A stretch of DNA of 64,000 nt from Chitinophaga agri (GTDB lineage Bacteria > Bacteroidota > Bacteroidia > Chitinophagales > Chitinophagaceae). Where the stretch lies: positions 2,666,001 through 2,730,000 of the forward strand of contig NZ_CP048113.1 in assembly GCF_010093065.1 (NCBI RefSeq), read 5' to 3'. A program made the position numbers and the translations under genes. Shown here in pieces: positions 8,323 to 17,859 of the stretch. Position 1 is the stretch's first letter; each line of letters starts with the position of its first letter. The notes beneath the pieces are model-generated. The model saw only the letters and a program-made list of their open reading frames with translations. It was not told where the DNA came from and ran no database searches.

Positions 8323-10731
8323 ATGTTCAAGTATTACTATAAGATCGCTACACGTAACCTCTGGAGGAACAAGGCTTTCTCTGCCATTACCGTTATGGGA
8401 CTGGCTATCGGACTGGCCACCTGTCTGTTGATCGCGTTGTTCGTGACAGATGAACTAAAATATGATGCCTATATCGAAAAAGCCGACAGGACCTACCGTA
8501 TCAATGCGGACTTCCTGGTGAACGGAAGTGTTTTCAGGGAACGGTATTCCCCTGCGTTACTGGGGGGCGTACTGCAACAGGATTTTCCCCAGGTGGAAAA
8601 GTATGTAAGGCTGCTCCAACATGACCATATACTGGTACAAAAGGGCGATCAGACCCTGATCGAGGATGGCATCTGTTTTGCCGACTCAACCGTGTTTGAT
8701 ATGTTCAGTCTGCAGATGATAGCAGGTAACCCCGTAACCGCCCTGCGTGCACCTAAGTCAATTGTCCTCTCAGAGAGTATGGCGATGAAATACTTCAACA
8801 GCATTGACATTGTCGGTAAATCTATACATACAGATAATATCTACGACTATACGATCACGGGAGTGATCAAAGATGTTCCTTCCCAGGCACATATCCACTT
8901 TCACTTTTTAAAAGCGATGGCGGAGCAGGAGTACAGCAGAGAGCCACAATGGATGGCGGATAACTTTACCACCTACGTACGTTTACGCCCCGGCGCCACA
9001 CAGGAACAACTGAATGGTTACCTCAGGATAGCCACCAAAAAGTATATGGAGGACCAGCTGCGAAAGCTCACGGGGAGTGGTCTTGCTGACCTGGAAAAGA
9101 AAGGTGGTCATTTCGGATATACCACCATTCCTGTCAGAAAGATACATCTTTATTCAGACCTGGTCAGTGAGCAGGAACCATCCGGGAATATACAGTATAT
9201 CTATATTTTCATCATTACGGCTATTATCATCCTGATGATCGCCTGCGTGAACTTCATGAACCTGTCCACTGCCCGGTCAGCCGGCAGGGCGAAAGAAGTA
9301 GGACTGCGTAAGGTAATGGGTTCTCAGCGGAGCAGCCTGATCATACAGTTCCTGGCAGAATCTGTTATTACCAGCTGCTGTGCTATGCTGATCGCTATTG
9401 TCATCGCCGCATTATTACTCCCCTATATGAACGACCTGTCAGGAAAATCCCTGCGTATCACCGTGACTTCATTAACCTGGCTGCTGCCGCTGTTATTACT
9501 GATCGTAGTGGTAGTAGGATTGCTGGCAGGCAGTTATCCGGCGTTCTTCCTCTCTTCATTCGAACCGGTGAAAGTTCTTAAAGGAAAATTATCTTCCGGC
9601 TTTAAAAGCAGCTGGTTGCGGAACAGTCTGGTCACCTTCCAGTTTGTCACCGCCATATTGCTCATTGTGGGTACACTGGTCATCTATCATCAACTTAGCT
9701 ACATCCGGAACAAGCAACTGGGCTATGATCGTCAGCAGGTGCTGGTATTGGGCAACACACAGTCTTTGTGGATACACGCCAAAGGATTTCGCGATGACGT
9801 ACTGAAGCTTCCGGGCGTCACGGCAGGTACGATGACAAACACGTTGCCTACCGAAGCGAATACGAATACGAATGTATACTCAAAGGATGCCGCCAGAAGT
9901 GAAGGACAGGTGATGGGGATTAACGAGTGGTACATTGACACCGATTATTTTGCTACGCTGGGCATAAAGATGGCAAGCGGAAGGAATTTTTCACCGGATA
10001 TGCCAACAGATACCAATGCGGTGATCATCAATGAAACAGCGGCACGGCTGCTGGGGTATACTGATTTCACCGGCAAGTACCTGTATAGAGGTGACCAGAA
10101 AATGCCGGTAATAGGTATTGTCAAAGATTTCAATGCCGGTTCTTTACGGAATAAGATCCCACCTGCTATCTTCACATTGGGTGAATTCACTGCAAGGATG
10201 GCTTTCCGCGTCAATACCACGGACCTTCAGCAAACTATCAGTAAAATAGAACAGTTGTACCACGCGAGACCCATGATGCAGGGGCAACCGTTCACCTATT
10301 CATTCATGGATGATGATTTTAACAGGTTATACCAGTCAGAAGAGCGTACCGGAAAGATCTTCATCTCTTTTGCTATACTGGCCATTGTGATCGCCTCCCT
10401 GGGTGTGTTTGGACTGATCACCTATGCAGCGGAGCAGCGTACCAAGGAGATAGGCATCCGGAAAGTAATGGGGGCGTCTGTATCCAGTATTGTGGCGATG
10501 CTTTCGGCCGACTTTATCAAACTGATCGCACTGGCAACGGTGATAGCCGTGCCACTGGCATGGCTGCTGATGAATAAATGGCTGGAGAACTTCGCCTACA
10601 GGATCAATATCAGCTGGGTGGTATTTGTACTGTCTATATTGCTCATGGTCATCGTAACACTGGCCACGATCAGCATAAAAGCCATCAGGGCTGCACTGGT
10701 CAATCCTATCAAGAGTTTACGTTCTGAATAA
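8323..10731 (+). CDS. ABC transporter permease, MacB/FtsX type
   Basis: An 802-residue permease. It opens with the membrane anchor found in this Bacteroidota group (FKYYYKIATRNLWRNKAFSAITVMGLAIGLA), followed by a periplasmic MacB_PCD domain (about 50-260). FtsX segments lie around 290-420, a second periplasmic domain at about 455-670 and a last FtsX set at about 680-795. EVGLRKVMGSQRSSL and EIGIRKVMGASVSSI are the two coupling-helix motifs, so one chain carries both permease halves. No ATPase gene is adjacent, so it must borrow one. The upstream region has two CGGACA direct repeats. The cargo is unknown; such proteins are tied to mechanotransmission or peptide and drug export. Confidence 0.85.
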   Translation: MFKYYYKIATRNLWRNKAFSAITVMGLAIGLATCLLIALFVTDELKYDAYIEKADRTYRINADFLVNGSVFRERYSPALLGGVLQQDFPQVEKYVRLLQHDHILVQKGDQTLIEDGICFADSTVFDMFSLQMIAGNPVTALRAPKSIVLSESMAMKYFNSIDIVGKSIHTDNIYDYTITGVIKDVPSQAHIHFHFLKAMAEQEYSREPQWMADNFTTYVRLRPGATQEQLNGYLRIATKKYMEDQLRKLTGSGLADLEKKGGHFGYTTIPVRKIHLYSDLVSEQEPSGNIQYIYIFIITAIIILMIACVNFMNLSTARSAGRAKEVGLRKVMGSQRSSLIIQFLAESVITSCCAMLIAIVIAALLLPYMNDLSGKSLRITVTSLTWLLPLLLLIVVVVGLLAGSYPAFFLSSFEPVKVLKGKLSSGFKSSWLRNSLVTFQFVTAILLIVGTLVIYHQLSYIRNKQLGYDRQQVLVLGNTQSLWIHAKGFRDDVLKLPGVTAGTMTNTLPTEANTNTNVYSKDAARSEGQVMGINEWYIDTDYFATLGIKMASGRNFSPDMPTDTNAVIINETAARLLGYTDFTGKYLYRGDQKMPVIGIVKDFNAGSLRNKIPPAIFTLGEFTARMAFRVNTTDLQQTISKIEQLYHARPMMQGQPFTYSFMDDDFNRLYQSEERTGKIFISFAILAIVIASLGVFGLITYAAEQRTKEIGIRKVMGASVSSIVAMLSADFIKLIALATVIAVPLAWLLMNKWLENFAYRINISWVVFVLSILLMVIVTLATISIKAIRAALVNPIKSLRSE

Positions 10732-10738
10732 CATAACA

Positions 10739-10775
10739 GGAAAGGCCGGCCACGATGCGGTGGCACGGCCTTTCC
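10739..10775. terminator. Bidirectional terminator hairpin
   Basis: Arms GGAAAGGCCGGCCAC (10739-10753) and GTGGC-A-CGGCCTTTCC (10760-10775) pair with one bulged A. It lies between the convergent ABC permease and GH99-like genes. Confidence 0.8.
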
Positions 10776-10790
10776 TCCATATATACGATA

Positions 10791-12395
10791 TTAGGGCTGT
10801 AACGTCCACTGACTGCTTTCAAAGTTTGCAGGTACATTGGTACACTGCGCCAGTCCACTCTGATTCTCCAGGTTCAGGTAAGTGTTCTGCCACTCGCTTC
10901 TCAGGCGGGTATACCCATTATAGCTTTCCAAAGCCCAGTAACTGCTGTAAAACGTATCAGGCACATTACTACTCTCCACATAGCTGTACAGGTGCTCTAT
11001 GTTCAGGTAATTGCCCGTAGCGGCGTTCTTAAAACGGATATGTCCATTGACCGTCTCCTGTATCCAGCGATACTGATTACCGGTGTTGCCGGTGCTATAA
11101 CGTACCTGCCCGTTCTGTTCATACAGGTAAGTGTTTAACCACCTGTTCCTGATCAGTACACCATTGGCCGGAGGATTACCCGGGTCAGTGCCACCACCGA
11201 TACTGTTTAAGAGGCTTTCTGCATTGGCGACCTGCAGATCCGCCAGGAAGGAGAACACCTGATTTAACTGTTGCTGCACGCTACCGTTGCCCGCATATTG
11301 TTTCCTGTACTGGTACAGCCGGTAGATGACTTCGAGTTCATGCAAACCGAAGGGCACACCCAGCTTTTGTTGCATGACGGTCAGGAATGAAAAGCCAAAT
11401 TCATCTGTCGGTTCAATGATGGTGCCTTCGCCATAATCGTTCCAGGTAGCAAACTGAATGATCTGTACACTGGACGCCAGTGCCTTGTCCAGCATGGTGG
11501 AAAAGGTCGCCGTTCCATTGTGCGGGATCTGCCAGGTAGGACCGTCAGCACCACCAGCCTGATAGAATGACCTGAAGCCTGGATAAACAACGCCTATAGA
11601 CAACGGGAAGCTCGCAGCCTGGGTATAATAACGGTCTACTACACCCGGATGCTCCTGGTAGATCCAGGGAAACTCGCCTCCGGCGTTATTACTACCTACT
11701 TCATTAGTGAACCCGAACAGCGGAACGATCTTAGGACGGGGATTAATACCATTCAGGATCGTGTTCCACTCTGCCGGCTGATGGAAGGTGATAGGACCAA
11801 AGTTCAGGACGACCGGTTCGTTGTTAGCATTACGCAGGTAGTTCCCCTGATTGAAATAGTTGTTCTGCATATACACGAAGTCCGCGTTGGCATTTGCGGC
11901 CATACCAGGGTCCCAGTTCCTGTCCTCATGCACGATGGAGAATTGCAGGCCAACAGCATTCAGCTTACTGATCAGCGCATTGGAGTTGGCCAGGTTGTCC
12001 GTATAATCGTATCGCTGTCTGGTACCCGGCCAGTCAATGAACACACCATCTGCACCGGCGTATTTCATCAGTAACAGCTGATATTCGATGATATCAGGAT
12101 CGGCGGAAGCATAAGGGCCGGTCTTAGGATAGAAGTAAGCAGCGATCTGTCTCTTTCCATTGACGATGATATCCGGGTTCTGGGTGTTCATCTTCCAGTG
12201 GTAACCCCAGGCGCCCCTGGAAGCCGGTGTTTCAAACCAGGGCATCCAATGGATAAAGATCTTCTTACTGGTGGATTTGGAGACAGGTACTACAGCTTTC
12301 GTATCGGCTCGTAACGATGGAATTTCCTGTTCGGGTAACGATTTGTTACAGGCGAACATAAACAAGGCACACAGTGCCCATAATAGCGTTCTCAT
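10791..12395 (-). CDS. GH71/GH99-like lipoprotein with beta-trefoil-like C-terminus
   Basis: A 534-residue surface or periplasmic lipoprotein. The ATG at 12395 gives a short lipoprotein signal (LLWALCALFMFAC, Cys16); the upstream ATG at 12539 adds an unlikely leader. Residues 40-390 resemble glycoside hydrolase family 71/99-like proteins: IHWMPWFETP, a YHWKMN segment, YFYPKTGPYASADPDIIEYQL, GADGVFIDW, and a late ATWNDYGEGTIIEP with candidate acidic residues. GH99 enzymes are endo-alpha-mannosidases or mannanases, but the specificity here is unproven. The last 120 residues form three similar repeats with NTYL or NYLN cores, which look like a carbohydrate-binding trefoil. It stands alone between a shared terminator and the haloperoxidase gene. 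Confidence 0.75.
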   Translation of the reverse strand: MRTLLWALCALFMFACNKSLPEQEIPSLRADTKAVVPVSKSTSKKIFIHWMPWFETPASRGAWGYHWKMNTQNPDIIVNGKRQIAAYFYPKTGPYASADPDIIEYQLLLMKYAGADGVFIDWPGTRQRYDYTDNLANSNALISKLNAVGLQFSIVHEDRNWDPGMAANANADFVYMQNNYFNQGNYLRNANNEPVVLNFGPITFHQPAEWNTILNGINPRPKIVPLFGFTNEVGSNNAGGEFPWIYQEHPGVVDRYYTQAASFPLSIGVVYPGFRSFYQAGGADGPTWQIPHNGTATFSTMLDKALASSVQIIQFATWNDYGEGTIIEPTDEFGFSFLTVMQQKLGVPFGLHELEVIYRLYQYRKQYAGNGSVQQQLNQVFSFLADLQVANAESLLNSIGGGTDPGNPPANGVLIRNRWLNTYLYEQNGQVRYSTGNTGNQYRWIQETVNGHIRFKNAATGNYLNIEHLYSYVESSNVPDTFYSSYWALESYNGYTRLRSEWQNTYLNLENQSGLAQCTNVPANFESSQWTLQP

Positions 12396-12544
12396 TTGAG
12401 GGAAATTTGATGAGTAAATAAATGGTCCTTTTGAGAATTGGATTGATATGGCTTTTCCGCGGTGAAAATAACTACCATCCCTCAGGTGACATAAAAGTAT
12501 ATGTAAAATATAGAAGAAAAACGGATAAATAATAACCAATGAAC

Positions 12545-12561
12545 TAACAGTCAGACTGTTA
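12545..12561. repeat. 17-nt perfect palindrome
   Basis: TAACAGTCAGACTGTTA is a palindrome around a single A, between the GH99-like start and the haloperoxidase 3' end. It may be a regulator site or a weak terminator. Confidence 0.4.
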
Positions 12562-12605
12562 CAGGAGAGGCGCTATGATGAGAATATAGACGTACTGAAT
12601 TACAC

Positions 12606-13955
12606 TCAATACCTCAGTCCCATCACTCTCCTTCCTACCTCCTCGCCTGTCCGGGCACCGATCTCACTATCAAATTCATAATGGATGCCGCCATAGATCC
12701 TTGAAACCGCTGCTTCATCCACCATCTGCTGAAAATTACTGAAAGCGCGTGGGGCGAAGCCTTCCGGTACTTTCTGGTTATCGGTGAAAGAGAAATGATT
12801 GCCAAAGAAGCCTGCCAGCACAGTACCGGCGGCACCACTGAAACTGGCATGTCCGGAAGTATAGGATGGAAATGGCGGTGTGACGATCAGCGGGCCCCAG
12901 GCAGCGTCTATGTATTGCCGGATATAGGTAATAGGGCGCAACAGGTTGTATTTGTATTTATACTTCCAGCATACGATACCAGCGTCGTTCACGCTGATGC
13001 CTGCCTGTGCGAACAGGGTGGCAGCTTTTGTCAGACTAAGTCCCTGTTCAGTGATCAGTTGTGCAGTGATAGCGAGTAAATGTCCCGGAGGCGTAAAGGT
13101 ACCACCACCATCTGCCCAGTAAAGCGCAATGGTATTCTCTTCAGGCGTCAGGGTATTCACTTTCTGATACACATGATAGGCTTCCTTGTAAAAGGCAGCA
13201 GCAGTATCGGTAGAAAAAGCGGGGTGGGCGATGCCAGCCGTCTCCGGATAGCGGGGCTTCACCAGTAGTCTGTTATTGCCCCAGTAAGGTAAGAGGGCAC
13301 GCTGGAATGCGGGCGGGGTGGGCACCCAGAATGCGGGTCCTACCGGAGGTACGTAGTCGGTTGGGAACCCATTCAGGTACCCGTCCTTACCACCATCAGT
13401 CGTTGACCAGGCATAAATGGCGGCAGCCACTGATTTCCCGAAATCAACAGAACGGTTCATGACACTGGCGTCACAGCCGCTGGCAGCAGCCAGTCTGTTC
13501 GTACTGTCCAGTGCGTTGATGAGGGCTACATTTGCAGGACTGGCAGTAGGGTATAACCTGGTGATGATGTCAGACAGCGCACTATTTGCGGCGATCTCCC
13601 AGTTATACTGTTTCCCTCTTTCAGGACGGGGTACGTAGTTCAGGGCGTTTAGTTGTCCGCTAAGCGAATGACCATAGCGGTCGCTCCATACCACGGCTTC
13701 ATGCAGGGCGATACCGGTATATGCCAGCGCTCTGGCTGCGACCGGCGGTGTAAAACCAGGGGTCTCCCTGATCAGTTTAAACTGCAGCTGATACCAGGAT
13801 ACAGGTACAGCGGCAGCGGAAGGGGTATTGCCCGACTGTTCAGTAACGGCAATAATGTTTTCAGGAACGGGTGCCTGCTCCTCTTTGCTACAAGCGGCAA
13901 CAACGAGGATGAAAAAGAGATAGATGTACCACGAACGTACAGAATGAATGGTCAT
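12606..13955 (-). CDS. Vanadium-dependent haloperoxidase/PAP2-like lipoprotein
   Basis: A 449-residue lipoprotein (signal ending at Cys22). The C-terminal half has the acid phosphatase/vanadate pocket: Lys333 and Arg340 in K-x6-RP, then PSYTSGH with Ser367, Gly368 and His369, then SRIYGGIH with Arg419 and His425. The order and spacing match the vanadium haloperoxidase branch of the PAP2 superfamily. In that branch the same pocket binds vanadate to oxidise halides; relatives hydrolyse phosphate esters. The sequence alone does not decide between peroxidase and phosphatase. It is a single gene upstream of the GH99-like gene on the same strand, more than 200 nt apart, so the two are probably separate units. 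Confidence 0.82.
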   Translation of the reverse strand: MTIHSVRSWYIYLFFILVVAACSKEEQAPVPENIIAVTEQSGNTPSAAAVPVSWYQLQFKLIRETPGFTPPVAARALAYTGIALHEAVVWSDRYGHSLSGQLNALNYVPRPERGKQYNWEIAANSALSDIITRLYPTASPANVALINALDSTNRLAAASGCDASVMNRSVDFGKSVAAAIYAWSTTDGGKDGYLNGFPTDYVPPVGPAFWVPTPPAFQRALLPYWGNNRLLVKPRYPETAGIAHPAFSTDTAAAFYKEAYHVYQKVNTLTPEENTIALYWADGGGTFTPPGHLLAITAQLITEQGLSLTKAATLFAQAGISVNDAGIVCWKYKYKYNLLRPITYIRQYIDAAWGPLIVTPPFPSYTSGHASFSGAAGTVLAGFFGNHFSFTDNQKVPEGFAPRAFSNFQQMVDEAAVSRIYGGIHYEFDSEIGARTGEEVGRRVMGLRY

Positions 13956-14181
13956 ATTAACGGGGGTTTTAAGCGCCTGGAATTTACAGGTGTATGAGGG
14001 AAATGAGACGGCAGTGTATCACAGATAATGTGAACAAAATCACCGGCTGCTGATAAACAAAGCGGTGAAAAAATTGTATCTTAGGAGTATTGTTTTCAAC
14101 CTCAGTAAGTACATCCAACATACATATGTAAGCACGCACATTACCACAACCCCATTATATCACCAAAGCCCCCATTCCAAC

Positions 14182-14967
14182 ATGATGGAATCACTCAAAC
14201 TCATCAGGATCAACAGTAGTGGTCCTATGGTAACGAACTGGCAGTTCTTCCTGATCGGGCAGCACCTCTATGAAGGAGAAGCCGACGGGATATTTTCCCA
14301 GGAAGTACAACTGGCAACAATGGCGTTCCAGCGCAAACACGACCTGCAGCCGGATGGTGTTGTTGGCAACAAAACATATGGTGTCGCTATGCAGTTAGGC
14401 TTCGACGGCATTGTGGACGACAGAGACGACAAATCCGGCCCGGATTTCCCCAAACCACCTGCCTTTAAGCCATTGGTATCAAATGACGAAAGGGCCGCTG
14501 TATTTGGCCGGTTTTCGTATGAATCTCACCCGCTCCCTGGTAACGCTGAAAATATCAGGATCACGGATGACTGGATCAGCAGGAATATCGTCATGTTATC
14601 TATTCCGCAACTGACCAATATCAAGGGCTCGGACAGGGTACAGTTTCACAGGAAAGCAGGCGACCAGCTGGTGCGGCTATGGCAGGACTGGGAAAATGCG
14701 GGACTCTTACCTTTGATACTTACATGGGGCGGTTCATTCGTACCGCGCTTCATAAGAGGTAGCAGAAAAACACTCAGCAATCATTCTTTTGGGTCTGCAT
14801 TCGATATTAATGTTGCCTGGAATCCATTAGGTGCGATGCCACCCCTGGTAGGACAAAAAGGATCTGTCAGGGAACTGGTACAGATCGCCAACGGGAACGG
14901 CTTTTACTGGGGAGGACATTTCACCCGGAAAGACGGCATGCACTTTGAAATCGCACAGATAAAATAG
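14182..14967 (+). CDS. Peptidoglycan-binding M15-type D,D-peptidase
   Basis: A protein of 261 residues from the ATG at 14182. An ATG at 14065 would add 39 residues without domain character, and the choice is uncertain because no strong ribosome site marks either. Residues 8-70 form a PG_binding_1 domain (EADGIFSQEVQLATMAFQ, VVGNKTYG). The C-terminal domain has the M15/VanY zinc site: SNHSFGSAFDIN with His201 and Asp208, then WGGHFTRKDGMHFE with His254 as third ligand and Asp251 or Glu256 as catalytic candidate. It should cleave D-Ala-D-Ala type bonds in peptidoglycan. No signal peptide is visible from 14182, so export or phage-like delivery is unclear. Confidence 0.78.
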   Translation: MMESLKLIRINSSGPMVTNWQFFLIGQHLYEGEADGIFSQEVQLATMAFQRKHDLQPDGVVGNKTYGVAMQLGFDGIVDDRDDKSGPDFPKPPAFKPLVSNDERAAVFGRFSYESHPLPGNAENIRITDDWISRNIVMLSIPQLTNIKGSDRVQFHRKAGDQLVRLWQDWENAGLLPLILTWGGSFVPRFIRGSRKTLSNHSFGSAFDINVAWNPLGAMPPLVGQKGSVRELVQIANGNGFYWGGHFTRKDGMHFEIAQIK

Positions 14968-14986
14968 CCGGACTTCGTGCACTTGT

Positions 14987-15018
14987 AAGAGACTGTTATC
15001 GCTGCATAACAGTCTCTT
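14987..15018 (+). terminator. Rho-independent terminator
   Basis: A 13-bp perfect stem (14987-14999 with 15006-15018), a 6-nt loop and a run of T immediately after. It follows the D,D-peptidase gene. Confidence 0.9.
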
Positions 15019-15226
15019 TTTTATTGCCATCGGTTGAAAAACCAGATACCTGTATTACCGCTCAATTTTTGTCCGCAAATGAGGGTAAAGATGTCCGTAA
15101 ATGATGTGGCGATATCCCTAAGCGTAACGAACTTACACATGACAACTAATTGACGCCCCCGTACATACCGCAACACTCCAACAGATGAATATTCATTAAC
15201 AGATACACATTTAATCATTAAGCGCT

Positions 15227-15979
15227 ATGCATATGGAATACAACAGACTTGCCGACATCAAGCGTTTAGAGTTTATTATTCGCACACTGAAACAACATTT
15301 ACCTGAAGGCGCAACTGTACTGGACGTGGGCTGTGGCAACGGCATCATTGCACGTGGTCTGGGTAATGAAGGCTTCAATGTATATGGTATTGACGTAAGT
15401 CAGAAAGCCATTGAAAAAGCCCGAGCACTCACTGATAATACCAATGTCCGTTTTGACGTTATCAGCGCAGAAGCCCTTGTGGCTGATGGACAACGCTATC
15501 ACGCAGTGATATGCAGTGAAGTACTGGAGCATCTTAATCAGCCAGAAAAACTACTGGACGTATTGTACCAGTCACTGACAGACAATGGTGTACTGATCGT
15601 CACCGTACCTAACGGTATGGGTCCCAGGGAGGTGCTCGTTACCAAACCCGTTATTGCCCTGCAAAAGAAAGATAACTGGGTATGGAGGTGTATCCTGAAA
15701 GTAAAAGGCGCAATGGGGTACAAAGGTACTACTGTTCAATCAGATGCAGATGATCTCACACATGTGCAGTTCTTCAGTAAAACATCACTGGAAGGACTGG
15801 CCAGGAAAACACACTTTAGGATCGTACGTTTTGGTAAAACAAACTTTATTGACGATGTTTTTCCTTTTTCTTTCTTCACCAAAAAAATAAAATTGTTGCA
15901 AAAATGGGATGGTGCCATTGCGGAAGTACTTCCATATCAACTCACTGGAAGTTTTGTAACAGTATGGGAGAAGAATTAA
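15227..15979 (+). CDS. SAM-dependent class I methyltransferase
   Basis: A 250-residue cytosolic enzyme. Residues 31-40 hold motif I (VLDVGCGNGI), followed by YGIDVSQKAIEKAR (motif II acidic residue) and AVICSEVLEHLNQPEKLL (post-I). This is the UbiG/Methyltransf_11 style. VLIVTVPNGMGP and a C-terminal region with FSFFTKKIKLLQ complete it. The product resembles methyltransferases found in polysaccharide or lipid modification clusters, but no such neighbours are present, so the acceptor is unknown. It stands alone after a terminator. Confidence 0.8.
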   Translation: MHMEYNRLADIKRLEFIIRTLKQHLPEGATVLDVGCGNGIIARGLGNEGFNVYGIDVSQKAIEKARALTDNTNVRFDVISAEALVADGQRYHAVICSEVLEHLNQPEKLLDVLYQSLTDNGVLIVTVPNGMGPREVLVTKPVIALQKKDNWVWRCILKVKGAMGYKGTTVQSDADDLTHVQFFSKTSLEGLARKTHFRIVRFGKTNFIDDVFPFSFFTKKIKLLQKWDGAIAEVLPYQLTGSFVTVWEKN

Positions 15980-16058
15980 GGGGTGTAACATGCTCTTTTA
16001 ATTGAACAAAAAAGCAGAACAGTATGGCCTTTTAGCGTGCATTGTCATGGTTTTTATG

Positions 16059-16066
16059 TAAGTTTG
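16059..16066 (+). promoter_or_regulatory. Candidate -7 box TAAGTTTG
   Basis: It matches TAnnTTTG and lies 26 nt before the ATG of the type IX cargo gene. An ATTG at 16041-16044 is closer than the normal -33 spacing, so only the -7 element is proposed. Confidence 0.35.
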
Positions 16067-16092
16067 TATTACCTATACCCGTAATATAATCT

Positions 16093-17700
16093 ATGAAAAC
16101 CTTCAGTGTACACTTCAACATACTGAAAACCATTATCGTATCTTTATTGATCACGCTACCACAAGCAGCCCGGTCACAAACAGATCCAATTTATCTGCAG
16201 AATCCTTCGTTTGAAGGACAACCGACGATAAATGGTATACCACCACCATGGTATCAGCGGTCTGTCAACCTGATCGCATATACGTTACCGATGGGTTCCA
16301 GTAATGAGATACCACCTTCGGAAGGTAAGACCTATGCTGCATTACTGGCTGCCTCTGAGAACAATACATCTGCAGGTCATGCTGTATGGACATCGATCGG
16401 TCAGCAGTTATCCAAACCGATAGAAGCGGGTAAAGCATATCTGATCTCTTTTGATATGGCATTAATGCCTGAAGATGACAGAAGTGATGGAACAGCGGCT
16501 ACTTCAACAGCGCTGGCCATATTAGGGGCTGACTCTGAAGCGGATATAGGGGAGCGCATCTGGTACTCAGGTGCTTACTACGATAGAAAATGGAAAAGAT
16601 TCACAGCAGTACTGAAGCCCAAAAAAACCTACGCACATCTCCGGTTCGAACCTTATGTAACTGATTATGATGATACCTGTTATGTTGTAACATTCCTTGA
16701 CAACATCTCCATGATCGAAGAGACACTCAACTTTGATGTACATGCTGAAAATACCTGTTACGGACATAGCGCAGGAAAGGTATCCGTAACAATGAATACC
16801 CATGACAAAGACAACTATAGCTTCCGCTGGCAACCAGGCGGATATACTACACAGGAAGTTGCTCAATTGCCGGCAGGCGTTTATACTGTTACGGTCACTA
16901 ACACAACGAAAGGTTATTCAAGAGCGGAAAGCATAGAGGTCAGACAATGGGATATAAACATTGATCCGAAAGTCACGCCCATCAGTTGTAACGGAGAATC
17001 AGACGCTGCTATCGATGCCAATGTAAGTGGCAGTAAGCCGCCCTATAAATATGCTTTGGTCAATCAGTCCCCTGAGCAGGATTCTCCCGTATTCAGTGAG
17101 CTGCGCGCGAACTATTATACATTGAAAGTAACGGATAGTATGGGCTGTTATAAAATGCAGCCGGTCAACATACCGAATCCGCTTATTTTACAGGTGAAAG
17201 ACGCGATAGCCAAGCCGCTCTCCTGCAGCAGCGTAAGAGATGGTCAGATCATTCTCAGTCCTTCCGGAGGTACTGCGCCCTATCACTATAGTATTTCAGA
17301 TACAGCCACACAGACCGACAATCGTTTCCATCATCTTGATGCAGGTAGTTACCATTACAGGGTGAGAGATGATCACAATTGTATGGTAGAAGGAAATATT
17401 ACTGTTGAGCGGGGAATGAATGACTGTGCTATCTACATGCCTACCGCATTCAGTCCGAACGGCGATGGTAAGAACGATCTGTTCAAGGCACGTATGCAGG
17501 ATGATGTGACGGAGTTCCGGATGACCATCTTCGGCAGATGGGGACAACTGATCTATGAAACGACAGACCCGGAGTCCGGATGGGATGGAAAAATGAGGGG
17601 AGCTGATCTGCCTCCGGGCACATATGTATGGAGAGTTACCTATACAGACAGTAAAAAACAACAGATGCAGCAGCAGGGTACACTGACCATGTTCAGATAG
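16093..17700 (+). CDS. Type IX secreted protein with gliding-type C-terminal domain
   Basis: A 535-residue surface or secreted protein. The signal peptide ends near QAARSQ. Residues 30-215 look like a carbohydrate-binding jelly-roll (NPSFEGQP ... VVTFLDNISMIEE). Residues 225-440 carry SprB-like repeats (ENTCYGHSAGKVSV, VTPISCNGESDAAIDA, AKPLSCSSVRDGQIILS, each with a Cys near its start). The last 90 residues are a type B type IX sorting domain: MPTAFSPNGDGKNDLFKA, then IFGRWGQLIYE, GWDG and PPGTYVWRVTYTD. Such proteins are exported by the gliding-linked type IX system, and SprB-type proteins act as adhesins. The gene is monocistronic, ending at a strong terminator. The ligand is unknown. Confidence 0.85.
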   Translation: MKTFSVHFNILKTIIVSLLITLPQAARSQTDPIYLQNPSFEGQPTINGIPPPWYQRSVNLIAYTLPMGSSNEIPPSEGKTYAALLAASENNTSAGHAVWTSIGQQLSKPIEAGKAYLISFDMALMPEDDRSDGTAATSTALAILGADSEADIGERIWYSGAYYDRKWKRFTAVLKPKKTYAHLRFEPYVTDYDDTCYVVTFLDNISMIEETLNFDVHAENTCYGHSAGKVSVTMNTHDKDNYSFRWQPGGYTTQEVAQLPAGVYTVTVTNTTKGYSRAESIEVRQWDINIDPKVTPISCNGESDAAIDANVSGSKPPYKYALVNQSPEQDSPVFSELRANYYTLKVTDSMGCYKMQPVNIPNPLILQVKDAIAKPLSCSSVRDGQIILSPSGGTAPYHYSISDTATQTDNRFHHLDAGSYHYRVRDDHNCMVEGNITVERGMNDCAIYMPTAFSPNGDGKNDLFKARMQDDVTEFRMTIFGRWGQLIYETTDPESGWDGKMRGADLPPGTYVWRVTYTDSKKQQMQQQGTLTMFR

Positions 17701-17720
17701 TATGCTGACAAGATAACTGG

Positions 17721-17744
17721 AGGCGTTCACCCTGGTGAACGCCT
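17721..17744 (+). terminator. Rho-independent terminator
   Basis: AGGCGTTCACC (17721-17731) pairs with GGTGAACGCCT (17734-17744), followed by TTTTTATTA. It follows the type IX cargo gene. Confidence 0.9.
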
Positions 17745-17859
17745 TTTTTATTAACATACAATACTGCTACCTACATATGAAAAAAGATTATTTACGTTGA
17801 TAGCCGCCGGGATTGCAGTTAAATGACGTAACTTAATCACTGTTAATCACTTAACCTGT

